Source: Occallatibacter riparius
GTDB taxonomy: Bacteria > Acidobacteriota > Terriglobia > Terriglobales > Acidobacteriaceae
NCBI RefSeq assembly: GCF_025264625.1
Contig: NZ_CP093313.1
Coordinates: 4,340,001 to 4,404,000 of the forward strand
DNA: 64,000 bases
Reading direction: 5' to 3'
Every line of letters begins with the position of its first letter. Within the stretch, counting starts at the first letter, position 1. The translations under genes were made by a program, and so were the position numbers. Of the stretch, positions 33,819 through 43,500 are shown piece by piece. The notes under the pieces are model-generated. The model saw only the letters and a list, made by a program, of their open reading frames with translations. It was not told the origin of the DNA and searched no databases.

Positions 33819-35303
33819 TCATTGAACGGCTGGAGAAATATAGATGGGGTTGGAGATCAGCACAAGACTGTTGTTTGAATCGCGCACCTCGGCGCGAAGC
33901 CAATGGCGTGCGCCGTCAGACTTCCACGAGAAGGGCAGTGTCTCGGTGCCCAACTCGGTTTTCAGCGGTGCAAGCATTGGCGTCTCGCGCCCATCAAGAA
34001 AGAGTTGAACAGATGAGCGTTGGCAGTTGGCGACGTGCACATCGAAGTTGATGACGGCCCCGGCCGGCGCGTGGATTTCATCGCCCATTTTTGCAGGAGC
34101 TGAGCCGGGATCGGCAGAGGCGAGTTGGGCGTCAAGATCGATGATGCGATCGCGCGAGCCGGTGAGATCGACGAAGACACGGCCTTTACGAATCCCGTCA
34201 AGGATGGCAGAAACGGAAAGCTCGTCAGCTTCGACGACAGTCATCGGCAAGCCGATAACTGTTGCGTCGGGTGCCGCAGAAGGGCCATCGTGGTTGTCGC
34301 TGCCCGAGATTGCGATGAGCCGTGCGCCTTGAGAGATATAGCGGTTCCACATGTCGGCGCTCGAGAGCAGAGTCCGGCCGCCATTGATGACTTCAACACT
34401 GGTGAGCAGGCTCAGGTCGACCGGCGTTTGCGGCTCCCACGCGCACCCCATGCAGATCTCGCCTCCGGGTGCATCGGCGTGATTGACGGAGGCGATCGCG
34501 CCGTGGGCGCGCGCATCGCGTAGCACCGCGTTGACATCGTGGCCGGGCTGCACGCGGTAGTCGATGTATTGGGTGGTTCCGAAAATGTTGAAATGGCCCC
34601 AGAAGGTGGTCATTTCGCGGCCCGGGATGAGCAGCAGCTTGTCGAAGTACGGCTGCAGTTCACGCATGGCTTCATACTGCGATGAGGCGTTGTGGTCGGT
34701 GATGGCGATGAAGTCGAGGCCGCGCTGGGCGGCGGATTGCGCCGTAAAGAAAACAGGGCAGGGCACACGGTGGCCCGACTGCGAAGGGCAACTGCCATCG
34801 CTATGCGCGGTGTGCATGTGCAGATCGCCGCGATACCAGCGTTTGCCGGTGACGAGTGCAGCGGTGGTAAAGCCTGAATCTTCGATAGCAGAGTTAAAGC
34901 GGATCTCAGCGCGGTAGGAAGCGGAGACGTTAGGACGGATGTTCGGCACGGACAGAAGCAGCTTCCACTCGCCGGCTGGAATGGGCCCAGGCAGATACGA
35001 TGGGGTCGCGTCACTCTCGGCGATGGTGAAGTGAGACTTGTTGCCTCCGCTGTTGCCGCGGAAGCGCTGCGGATCGGCGATGCCGAGGTCAAGTGTGGTC
35101 TTCTGGTCGCGGCCAGTGTAGGAGAAGTCGACCGAGATACGATGAACGCCCGCAGGAACCTTGAAGGGAACTTCAATATAGGTATGGTTCTGCGCGCCGG
35201 TCACGGTACCCTGCAGCACGAGGTCGGGATGATTCTGCTGAGCGGAGAGAACACTTGCGAACAACAGAGCAGGTAATAGAAGCATGAAGCGCAAAACATG
35301 CAT
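33819..35303 (-). CDS. Secreted PHP-domain metallohydrolase (CehA/McbA family)
   Basis: The 494-residue product has a signal peptide (FMLLLPALLFASVLSAQ). After a 150-residue beta-rich domain the PHP active site begins: GDLHMHTAHSDG (two metal-binding histidines), FIAITDHN, IPGREMTTFWGHFNIFG, VNHADAP and SGSDNHDG. All expected metal ligands are present. CehA/McbA members hydrolyse carbamates, phosphates or amides. The C-terminal 110 residues form another beta domain. It is the second gene of the operon, separated from the TonB receptor by an 87-base gap with a strong hairpin. Confidence 0.9.
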   Translation of the reverse strand: MHVLRFMLLLPALLFASVLSAQQNHPDLVLQGTVTGAQNHTYIEVPFKVPAGVHRISVDFSYTGRDQKTTLDLGIADPQRFRGNSGGNKSHFTIAESDATPSYLPGPIPAGEWKLLLSVPNIRPNVSASYRAEIRFNSAIEDSGFTTAALVTGKRWYRGDLHMHTAHSDGSCPSQSGHRVPCPVFFTAQSAAQRGLDFIAITDHNASSQYEAMRELQPYFDKLLLIPGREMTTFWGHFNIFGTTQYIDYRVQPGHDVNAVLRDARAHGAIASVNHADAPGGEICMGCAWEPQTPVDLSLLTSVEVINGGRTLLSSADMWNRYISQGARLIAISGSDNHDGPSAAPDATVIGLPMTVVEADELSVSAILDGIRKGRVFVDLTGSRDRIIDLDAQLASADPGSAPAKMGDEIHAPAGAVINFDVHVANCQRSSVQLFLDGRETPMLAPLKTELGTETLPFSWKSDGARHWLRAEVRDSNNSLVLISNPIYISPAVQ

Positions 35304-35334
35304 GCGGAATTGTCCCGTACAGCGAGATGAAAAG

Positions 35335-35373
35335 CGATCGGGTCCGGGAAAGGCCTTCGCCCGGACCCGATCG
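35335..35373 (-). terminator. Intercistronic hairpin downstream of TonB receptor gene
   Basis: CGATCGGGTCCGGG (35335-35348) pairs perfectly with CCCGGACCCGATCG (35360-35373), a 14-bp stem. On the minus strand the stem is followed by CTTTTC. It lies 17 bases after the receptor stop and upstream of the PHP gene. It can act as a partial terminator or mRNA end that lets the receptor be made in excess of the enzymes. Confidence 0.7.
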
Positions 35374-35390
35374 GTTATGGCAATTCTAAG

Positions 35391-38300
35391 TTAGAAGTTG
35401 ACGCGAATGGCGAACTGCATGACGCGCGGGTCAGCCGAGAGCGATGTGATTGAGGCAACGCTTCCGCTGCTCGCATTGCCACTCGGCTGGCCGAACACCG
35501 GGTGGTTGGCGAGGTTGAACACTTCCCAGCGAATCTGCGAATTCACTCGCTCCGTGAACGGAATCGTCTTGTAAAGGGCGAAGTCGAAGAGCTGAGTCTG
35601 TGGACCAACAAGCGTGTTGCGGCCCACGTTGCCGATCGTGTAAGCGCCGGGATCGGCATAGGGGGTTGTGAGCCCCGGAGCAGCAGCACCGCATGCGCTG
35701 TTCTTCGCGTCGAAGAACCAGCAGGTCTGCTTATGGACGTAGTGCACGGGCGCCACCTGGTTGGGAGGAGCCGTCGCAAAGCCATACGCATCGAGCAGAC
35801 TATTTTCGCTGGACCACGCGGCCTGGAACGGATGTCCGCTGTAGAACGTGTAGACTCCAGAGGTCGTCCAATTGCCGAGAACCCACGCAGCGGGTCCGCT
35901 CGTCAACATGGCTTTTCCTCTGCCGAACGGAAGCTCGTAGACATAACTCGCGGAGATGCGATGCCGCACATCGAAGTCGGCATTGCCGTACCACATGCCG
36001 TAGTTGCGTCCGTTCGGGGCGTCCCCGGAGTTGGATTCCAGTTCCTCCGGAGCGTTATCGAGGGCATGCGCATAGGTGTATGCCGCTCGCACGCTGAGGC
36101 CGTTGTGCATGTCGCGCGTCAGGGCGGCTTGCAGGCCGTGATAGTTGCTGAACCCGACAGGGTCGAGGTACTCGACCTGGCCGAAGTTCGGATACGGCAC
36201 CACGCCACCCGGTGATTGAGGCGTTGTGACGACCTGGTTGCCCTGGATCTCAACCTGGTTGTAGTTGCGCAGCACATCGAGGCTGTCGGAATGCGTGCCG
36301 ACGTAATCAACCTCTGCGAGCCAGTTCGGCGTGATCTGGCGCTGTACGCCGAAGCTCCACTGCTGGACGCGCGGGACGCCGATGTTGGGATTGATAGCTC
36401 GAATGTGGAAAGACTGGAGTTGGTTGAAGTCGATAGTGGAGGGATCGAGGAAATTCGATGGGAAACCGACCGAAGGCTTGATGACAGGTGCGACGTTGCT
36501 GGCGATCGTTTTGTTGACGAGGAACGGAGGATTCAGCGCCAACTGGTTTTCGCTGCCTACCCGCTCGAGCGCCGTATAGTAGATCCCGTAGCCGCCCCGA
36601 ACAACAGTCTTGTCGTTCAAGCTGTAAGAGACGCCGACGCGGGGACCGAAATTCGTCTTGTTGGTGTTTACCAGCGCGCGTTCGCTGAGTGAGCCGCCAC
36701 TCTTGGCGAAGACCAGCGAGCCCGAACCCTCGGGATTGAAGTTTGCCGTTCTGTCTTTGGCCTCAACCGCGGGAGCGGCGAAGTCGTAGCGAAGACCGAG
36801 GTTAAGCGTGAGACGCGGCGTCACCTTCCAGTCATCTTCTGCGAAACCTGACGCCATCCAGAGACGCTGGTCAACGAAGAATACGTTCGTAAGCTGCGTG
36901 GATGCGGCCGCGCCGAGCAGGCCGTCGGCATACGACAAACCGCCCGTGAAAATACCGGTGAAGCCCAGGTCCCCACGCGTGCCGGGCTCGTCCTGGAAGA
37001 TGTTACGCATGGGCAGGAAAAGCACTCCGCCGAACTTCATGGTGTGCTGGCCGCGTGTCCAAGCGAATGTGTCGTCGTACTGATAGAGCATGGGTATCTG
37101 CCGCTTGGGTAGGAAGTCCGGAGAGCCCAGGAAGGTCTTGTTCGTGAACTGGGTAAGAGGGACGCCCCCGCCCGAAGCGCTGTTGATCGGGATTCCGGGA
37201 ACGAAGTTGCCGGCGTACTGCGTGAGGCTGTGCGGCTGCTGTTCGGCGTAGGAGAAGTCGCGCACCCAACCGAAACGGAAGTCGTTCACCATGCGCGGAT
37301 TGAGGACGCGCGTCCAACCGAGCACGACGCTGGCGCCCTTGAGCTGCTGGTTGCCCCAGGCAGAGGTGGAGGTTCCGTCCGCGAGTCCGCCGAAGTAGCC
37401 CGGAATCTGACGCGTGCGGTTGAAGTAATTGAAGCGGGCGAAGACGTTGTCCTTTGGAGTGGCTGTCCAGTCCACGCGCGCGTCGTAGCTGTCGTTGAAG
37501 TCGGTGAGCGCACCCGTGCGCGAGTAATTGTTGAGCTCTGGGTAGGTTGCGCCGCCGTTCTTGAAATTCGGCTGAGGGAACAGCGCCATCAATGCGGCGA
37601 CAGACGTGTCGATGCGATCATTCGGAATCTGATTGTTATTGAACGCAGTGCAGCCGCTCTTGACGTTGTACGGAATCACGCAGGTCGTCGGATCGTACAC
37701 GGTCGGATACGGAGCGACGCCGGCGGCCGCTGCGGCCTCAGGGCTGAAGTCGCCAATGCGCTCATTTGCCAGCGGCACGGTGGAGATACGCGAAACACCC
37801 TGCTTCACGCGGGTGCCTTCATAGTTGAAAAAGAAGAAAGCATGATTGCGGACGATGGGCCCCCCGAGGCTGGCGCCGAACTGGTTCTGGTTGTCCTGGG
37901 CCTTCTTCGCGAGCGTCTGCTTGGAGAAGTAGTCGAACGCGTCGAAGTACTGGTTACGCACATACTCGTACGCGGTCCCGTGGAATGCGTTGGTGCCGCC
38001 CTTGGTATTCACCGAGACCACGGCGCCGGGCGCGCGGCCATACTCGGCTGAATAGGGATTGGTGATGACGTTGAACTCCGAGATCACGTCGACGGAGGGA
38101 TGGGCAGCCTCGGTGCTGAGCTCCTGCACGTTTTCTGAGAAGGTATTGTTGTCGATGCCGTCGAGGATGAAGTTGTTCTGCAGCGAGTGAACGCCATTCA
38201 CATTAAACGTGCCGACGCGGCCTGACGACGTGGCGCCGCTCTGATTTGTGTAGCGATTAATCTGCACGCCGGGGACGGTGCGCAGCAGGTCGTCCCAGTT

Positions 38301-38804
38301 GCGCAGGAACAGAGGCGTGTCGGAGATGGTCTCGTTGCTGACGATTGTACTGATGGAGGCGTCGTCGCGCGAGAGGTCGCTGGTGTTGGCTGTAACCTCT
38401 ACGCTCTGCTGGGCTGTTCCCAGTGCCAGGTGAACGTCAGAACGGCTGCGGAAGCCGACGTTGATGGTCTCGGATATCTTCTGCGTGGCGAACCCGGGCG
38501 CAGCTACGGTCAGTGTGTAGTCGCCAATGGGCAGGTCGGCGAAGAAGTAGTTGCCATCGTTATCGGTTGTAATGCTCCGTTCATATGCGGTGGCTGGATT
38601 TGTAAGAGTCAATGACGCGTTGCTCACAACGGCTCCGGAGGGGTCAGTGACGTGACCGCTCAGGGTTCCGGTGTTCACCTGGCCGTGGGCAAAAGCGGAT
38701 ACGAGAACGACGCAAGCGATGAGGGCGAGCAGTCGGACGCGCAATGTTCCAACGGTGCGCTTCGTGATCTCGTACGCATGATTGCGCAGAGTCGTGGGGT
38801 TCAT
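35391..38804 (-). CDS. TonB-dependent receptor with carboxypeptidase-like N-domain (Oar type)
   Basis: The 1137-residue protein has a signal peptide (LLALIACVVLVSAFAHGQ), a carboxypeptidase regulatory-like domain (TLSGHVTDPSGAVVSNASLTL to about residue 125), a plug (FNVNGVHSLQNNFILDGIDNNTFSE) and a long barrel ending VMQFAIRVNF, which fits an outer-membrane C-terminus. The arrangement is the acidobacterial Oar class; no SusD partner is present. It imports large ligands, probably glycan fragments, using TonB energy. It is the first gene of a six-gene operon and is divergent from the winged-helix membrane regulator at 39124. Confidence 0.93.
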   Translation of the reverse strand: MNPTTLRNHAYEITKRTVGTLRVRLLALIACVVLVSAFAHGQVNTGTLSGHVTDPSGAVVSNASLTLTNPATAYERSITTDNDGNYFFADLPIGDYTLTVAAPGFATQKISETINVGFRSRSDVHLALGTAQQSVEVTANTSDLSRDDASISTIVSNETISDTPLFLRNWDDLLRTVPGVQINRYTNQSGATSSGRVGTFNVNGVHSLQNNFILDGIDNNTFSENVQELSTEAAHPSVDVISEFNVITNPYSAEYGRAPGAVVSVNTKGGTNAFHGTAYEYVRNQYFDAFDYFSKQTLAKKAQDNQNQFGASLGGPIVRNHAFFFFNYEGTRVKQGVSRISTVPLANERIGDFSPEAAAAAGVAPYPTVYDPTTCVIPYNVKSGCTAFNNNQIPNDRIDTSVAALMALFPQPNFKNGGATYPELNNYSRTGALTDFNDSYDARVDWTATPKDNVFARFNYFNRTRQIPGYFGGLADGTSTSAWGNQQLKGASVVLGWTRVLNPRMVNDFRFGWVRDFSYAEQQPHSLTQYAGNFVPGIPINSASGGGVPLTQFTNKTFLGSPDFLPKRQIPMLYQYDDTFAWTRGQHTMKFGGVLFLPMRNIFQDEPGTRGDLGFTGIFTGGLSYADGLLGAAASTQLTNVFFVDQRLWMASGFAEDDWKVTPRLTLNLGLRYDFAAPAVEAKDRTANFNPEGSGSLVFAKSGGSLSERALVNTNKTNFGPRVGVSYSLNDKTVVRGGYGIYYTALERVGSENQLALNPPFLVNKTIASNVAPVIKPSVGFPSNFLDPSTIDFNQLQSFHIRAINPNIGVPRVQQWSFGVQRQITPNWLAEVDYVGTHSDSLDVLRNYNQVEIQGNQVVTTPQSPGGVVPYPNFGQVEYLDPVGFSNYHGLQAALTRDMHNGLSVRAAYTYAHALDNAPEELESNSGDAPNGRNYGMWYGNADFDVRHRISASYVYELPFGRGKAMLTSGPAAWVLGNWTTSGVYTFYSGHPFQAAWSSENSLLDAYGFATAPPNQVAPVHYVHKQTCWFFDAKNSACGAAAPGLTTPYADPGAYTIGNVGRNTLVGPQTQLFDFALYKTIPFTERVNSQIRWEVFNLANHPVFGQPSGNASSGSVASITSLSADPRVMQFAIRVNF

Positions 38805-39123
38805 CTGGCACTCCTTGGTGGAAGTTTGGTTTTTGTGGAATTGCCGGGGACGGGTCCAGCCTCAGGTTAAGAAGGAGTGGAAACAAGGGGAACGGGTAGG
38901 GCGCGAGAATCCCGTGTATACACGTGTAAGTCACTCGCGCAGCTCATTGAAATCAGGCGGCTTTGTACAACGTGAATTTCCTGCAAACGAGCGCGCGCCC
39001 ACACGGGTTCAACGGGGTGGAATTCATCTGTTGTTTACATGAGGGCTCTATCGTTTAGAAGCAGGAGCAGCAGAGAGCCCCCTTCTTCTGTTGTCCTGCT
39101 AAAGACCAAAGACATTTCCCCAT
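38805..39123. promoter_or_regulatory. Divergent promoter region with palindrome, TonB operon / regulator
   Basis: The 319-base gap separates the TonB operon from its candidate regulator. It contains the perfect 12-bp palindrome CGTGTATACACG at 38913-38924, immediately followed by TGTAAGTCAC. It lies about 110 bases before the receptor start. No gene is seen in it. Confidence 0.6.
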
Positions 39124-40443
39124 ATGCTCTCAGCGAAATCTGAAACGGTCTTTGCGGACTCTGCGGAATGGATGCAGGACGACCCCCGCTGGCGCGTGGC
39201 GCAGCAGGTGGCGGGTGGCCCGCACTTCGCGCGCTCGCCCTTGCTATCGCGCTTCCTGTTGTATGTCGTGTCGGAAACGCTGGAAGGCCGCCATGCTGCG
39301 ATCACCGAGCACAAGATCGGCGTGGCAGTCTTCGGCAGGCCTGTCTCCTACCGCACGGACGACGACAATATCGTGCGTAACTATGCGCGGCAACTGCGCA
39401 AGCGTCTTGCTGAACACTTTGCCCGCGAAGGCAAGGATTCGCCTATCCGGATCGAGATCCCGGTGGGTGGATATGTGCCGTCCTTCCCCGAAGTGGATAT
39501 TGCGCCACAAATAGAACAACCCGATGTGGCACATGAAGTGATTCCAGCGAGCGGCATCGCACTTGGCCCGTTGCACCGTCGCCCTTCGATTTCGCGCAAA
39601 CTCGCGTGGCCATTGGCAGCGCTGATAATCATCCTCGCGGGATTCGTTGTCTGGTTTACTGGTGGCGGCCACACCGACCCGCGCTCTACCACCATTGATC
39701 ATGCGCATGCGCTGTGGCGGGCCGAGATGCCCTCAAACGGCATTACTTATGTCGTTCCCACCGATGCCGGCTTCAATTTGATGGAGGATATGGCGCATCG
39801 CTCGCTCTCGCTGGCCGATTACATCAAGGGCCAGTACGCCGATATGCCGCCGCAGTCCATCGACGCGCATACGAGACAGGATCTCGGTACGCAGCCCTAC
39901 ACGGATTTCGTGAGCCTGCAGGTCGTGTCGATGCTGGCGCGCCGGCCCGAGTACGATCCGAAGCGGGTTCTGCTGCGCTTCCCGCGCGATCTGCGAGTGG
40001 ACGATCTGAAGAAATCCAGCGCAGTGATCATCGGGTCGGCCGACTCCAATCCCTGGGCCTCGCTCGTAGATGCCAACGCGAACTTCCGCATCGTTCCGCA
40101 GCCGGAAATGAGCGGTGCCGCCATCATGAATATGCATCCTGAAGGTGGCGAGCAGAAGACCTATCGAAGTCACTGGGGCGAACCGGCACACGAGACCTTC
40201 GCGCTCATCCTTCTGCAACCGAACCTCAGCGGATCTGGGTACCTGCTGCTGATTGAGGGGCTTGACATCGCGGGAACGCAGGCCGCAGCCGAACTGCTCT
40301 TTTCGCAGCCCGGTATCGCCCCAATTGTGGAGCGCGCTCTGCGCAAGGACGGATCGCTACGGCCCTTTGAGGTGCTGGTGCGCGCCACCAGCATCCAGTC
40401 CAACGCAGCTGGAACCGAGATTGTTGCTTCGCGCATTCATTGA
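39124..40443 (+). CDS. Membrane-anchored winged-helix regulator (acidobacterial ToxR-like)
   Basis: The 439-residue protein has a cytoplasmic N-domain (FARSPLLSRFLLYVVSETLEGR, ITEHKIGVAVFGRPVSYRTDDDNIVRNYARQLRKRLAEHF, IRIEIPVGGYVPSF), a single transmembrane helix near 160-180 (LAWPLAALIIILAGFVVWFTG) and a 250-residue periplasmic domain. The N-domain is a family common in Acidobacteria, often annotated only as helix-turn-helix or adenylate cyclase-like, usually beside TonB receptors. It resembles a one-component membrane regulator that senses ligand outside and binds DNA inside. It is divergent from the TonB receptor operon, so it probably controls it. Confidence 0.82.
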   Translation: MLSAKSETVFADSAEWMQDDPRWRVAQQVAGGPHFARSPLLSRFLLYVVSETLEGRHAAITEHKIGVAVFGRPVSYRTDDDNIVRNYARQLRKRLAEHFAREGKDSPIRIEIPVGGYVPSFPEVDIAPQIEQPDVAHEVIPASGIALGPLHRRPSISRKLAWPLAALIIILAGFVVWFTGGGHTDPRSTTIDHAHALWRAEMPSNGITYVVPTDAGFNLMEDMAHRSLSLADYIKGQYADMPPQSIDAHTRQDLGTQPYTDFVSLQVVSMLARRPEYDPKRVLLRFPRDLRVDDLKKSSAVIIGSADSNPWASLVDANANFRIVPQPEMSGAAIMNMHPEGGEQKTYRSHWGEPAHETFALILLQPNLSGSGYLLLIEGLDIAGTQAAAELLFSQPGIAPIVERALRKDGSLRPFEVLVRATSIQSNAAGTEIVASRIH

Positions 40444-40506
40444 GGGGATTCCAAAGAGTTACGAGTTGGCTGAGCAAACAAAAGGCGAACGGGCTAGAAT
40501 GGCGGG

Positions 40507-43500
40507 ATGCACTTCCCCGCTGAGCTCTCCTGGGCTCACCCCATTGTCCAGGAATGGTTCGTCACACGTTTTGAAACGCCCACGGAGCCGCAGGTTTACG
40601 GATGGCCGAGCATACTGGCCGGCAAGCCGACCCTGATCTCGGCTCCCACTGGGTCGGGCAAGACGCTGGCGGCGTTTCTGGTGTGCATCGACCGTTTGTT
40701 CCGCCACGCGCTGGACGGATCCCTGGGCGCGGCAACGCAGGTGGTTTACGTTTCGCCGCTGAAGGCGCTCTCGAATGATATTCAGAAAAACCTGCAAGAG
40801 CCTCTGCGCGAGATTCAGTCCCTTGCCTTGGAGCGCGGATATCTTTCACAGGAGATACGCACCGCTGTGCGCACTGGGGATACCCTGGCGCGGGAACGCG
40901 CGGCGATGCTGCGCAATCCGCCGCATATTCTGGTTACTACGCCGGAGTCGCTCTACATTCTGCTGACTTCTCGCCGCAGCCGTGAACACCTGCAGCGCGT
41001 GGAAACAGTCATCGTGGATGAGATTCATGCGGTAGCCGACGACAAGCGCGGCGCGCATCTCGCGCTTTCGCTGGAGCGGTTGGATGCGCTGGTCTGCGGA
41101 CGCAATCGTCTTGCTCCAGGCATGTTCTTGACCGGGCAGGCCGCGCCGCCCCAGCGTATCGGGCTTTCGGCGACGCAGAATCCGATCGAGCTGGTCGCGG
41201 AGTTTCTGACTGGTAGTGGGCACGAGAGGGCAGAGATTGTGCAGGTGGGCCGCAAACGCCAAATGGACGTGGAGATCGAGGTGCCGACCGATGAGTTGTC
41301 GTCCGTAACCTCGTACAAGATGTGGGAGGAGATCTTCGACAAGATCGCGGCGCACACTGAGACGCATCGATCAACGCTGGTCTTTGTGAATACGCGCAAG
41401 CTGGTGGAGCGCGTCGCGTTCGCTCTGGCGGAGAGGCTCGGCAACGAGCACGTTGCAGCGCATCATGGATCCCTGTCGCGCGCACTGCGCCTGGATGCCG
41501 AGCAGAGACTGAAGAACGGCGAGATCAAGGTGCTGGTGGCTACGGCCTCGCTTGAGTTGGGCATCGACATCGGCAACGTGGACCTGGTGTGCCAGATCGC
41601 GACTACGCGATCGATCTCGGTAGCCATGCAACGCGTGGGCCGGGCAGGGCACTGGCGCGGAGCGATTCCCAAGGGAAGGCTGTTTGCTACGACCCGCGAC
41701 GACCTGCTGGAACAGGCTGCGCTGGTGCGCCGCATGCGTTCGGGCGAGTTGGACAAGCTGGAGATTCCGCCGCAGCCCATCGATATTCTCATGCAGCAAA
41801 TTGTGGCGGCGTGCGGAGCCGAGCCGTGGGATAAAGCGTCGCTGTTCGAAGTGGTGCGCCGGGCTCATCCATATCGCAAGCTGAGCTGGGAGCAATACGA
41901 CGAAGTTGTTTCCATCTTGTCGTGCGGCATCGAGTCGAGCCGCGGTCGATACGGCGCCTACCTTCTGCATGACGGGATTCATGGACAGTTGCATCCGCGG
42001 CGCGGTGCTCGCATGACGGCCTTGACGAATGGTGGAGCGATACCGGAGACCGCACTGTTCAATGTGATCCTTGAGCCGGAAGGAGTGCAGATCGCCACGC
42101 TGGACGAGCACTTCGCCGTGGATTCGAGCCCTGGAGACGTGATCCTGCTGGGCAACACAAGTTGGCGCGTGCAGAGAATCGATCCCGCGGGTCAGGTGCA
42201 TGTTGAGGATGCACACGGCGCGCCGCCGAGCGTGCCGTTCTGGACGGGCGAAGCTCCGCAGCGGACCGATGTGCTGTCAGATGGTGTGAGCGAACTGCGC
42301 ACGCAGATTTCTGACATGACTCCGAGTGTCTCGCCGGACTATGTGTCGCTCGCGCATGCAGAAGTGGCTTCGACTGTTGAGTGGCTGCGCGAAGAATGCG
42401 GACTGTGCCAGTCGGGAGCACTTCAACTGGTTGGCTATATCGTGTCGGGACGCGCGGTGTTGGGGGCTGTTCCTACCAAGCAGGCGATCATCGCAGAGCG
42501 CTTTTTCGATGACGGCGGCGGGATGCAGTTGATTTTGCATGCGCCGTTTGGTGGACGGATCAACAAGGCGTGGGGCTTGGCTCTGCGCAAGCGGTTCTGC
42601 CGTGGGTTCAACTTCGAACTGCAGGCCGCGGCTACGGACAACGGGATCAACATCTCGCTTGCCGAGCAGCATAGCTTCCCTCTTTCTGATGTATTTCAGT
42701 TCCTGACGGAGATCACGGCGCAGGAACTTCTTGAGCAGGCGTCGTTGGCTGCGCCGGTGTTCAAAACGCGCTGGCGGTGGGCCGCGAACCGGAGCCTGCA
42801 ACTGCTTCGCAATTCCAAGGGCAAGCGGATACCGCCACAGGTCCAACGGACGAGGTCAGAGGATCTGCTGGCGAGTGTCTTCCCGCAAGCAGCTGCTTGC
42901 TTCGAAAACATTGAAGGCGATATTCAAATTCCGGATCATCCGCTGGTTCGCGAGGTCATGCAGGATGTCCTGCAGGAGGCGATGGATCTTCAAGGCCTGC
43001 TGGGGGTGCTGCGCGGCATCAACGATGGAAGTATTCAATGCCTGGCGGTGGACACACCGGTTCCGTCGCAGTTTGCGCATGAGTTGCTGAATGCGAATCC
43101 GTATGCATTTCTAGACGAGGCAGGATTAGAAGAACGCCGCGCCCGGGCAGTCGCCCTGAATAAGGGCATTCCGGCCAGCGTGCTGGAACAGCCAGGCAAG
43201 CTTGATGCCGCGGCGATCGCGACGGTGCGTGATGAGTGCTGGCCCGATATTCGCGATCATCACGAGCTGCACGATCTGCTGATGAGCCTGGTTGCATTGC
43301 CGGTGCAGATGGTGGAGACGGAGAAGGCAGTCCACTGGCCCGCATTGTTTGGCAGGCTCCTCTCGGATGGGCGCGCCGACATCATGCGTTGCGGCGACAA
43401 TGCATGCTGGGTTGCTGCGGAGCGCATGCCGCAGGTCCGCGTTCTGTGGGGTTATGAGCCGGGCAGTCACTCTGAACGAGAAGAGGCGCTGCGCAAATGC

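Noticed and set aside
26339-38804. Classic Bacteroidetes polysaccharide-utilisation locus
   Set aside because: No SusD-like lipoprotein and no SusC-type pair; the receptor is of the Oar class.
41371-42846. Minus-strand frames opposite the helicase gene
   Set aside because: Overlapping helicase motifs on the plus strand make them shadows.
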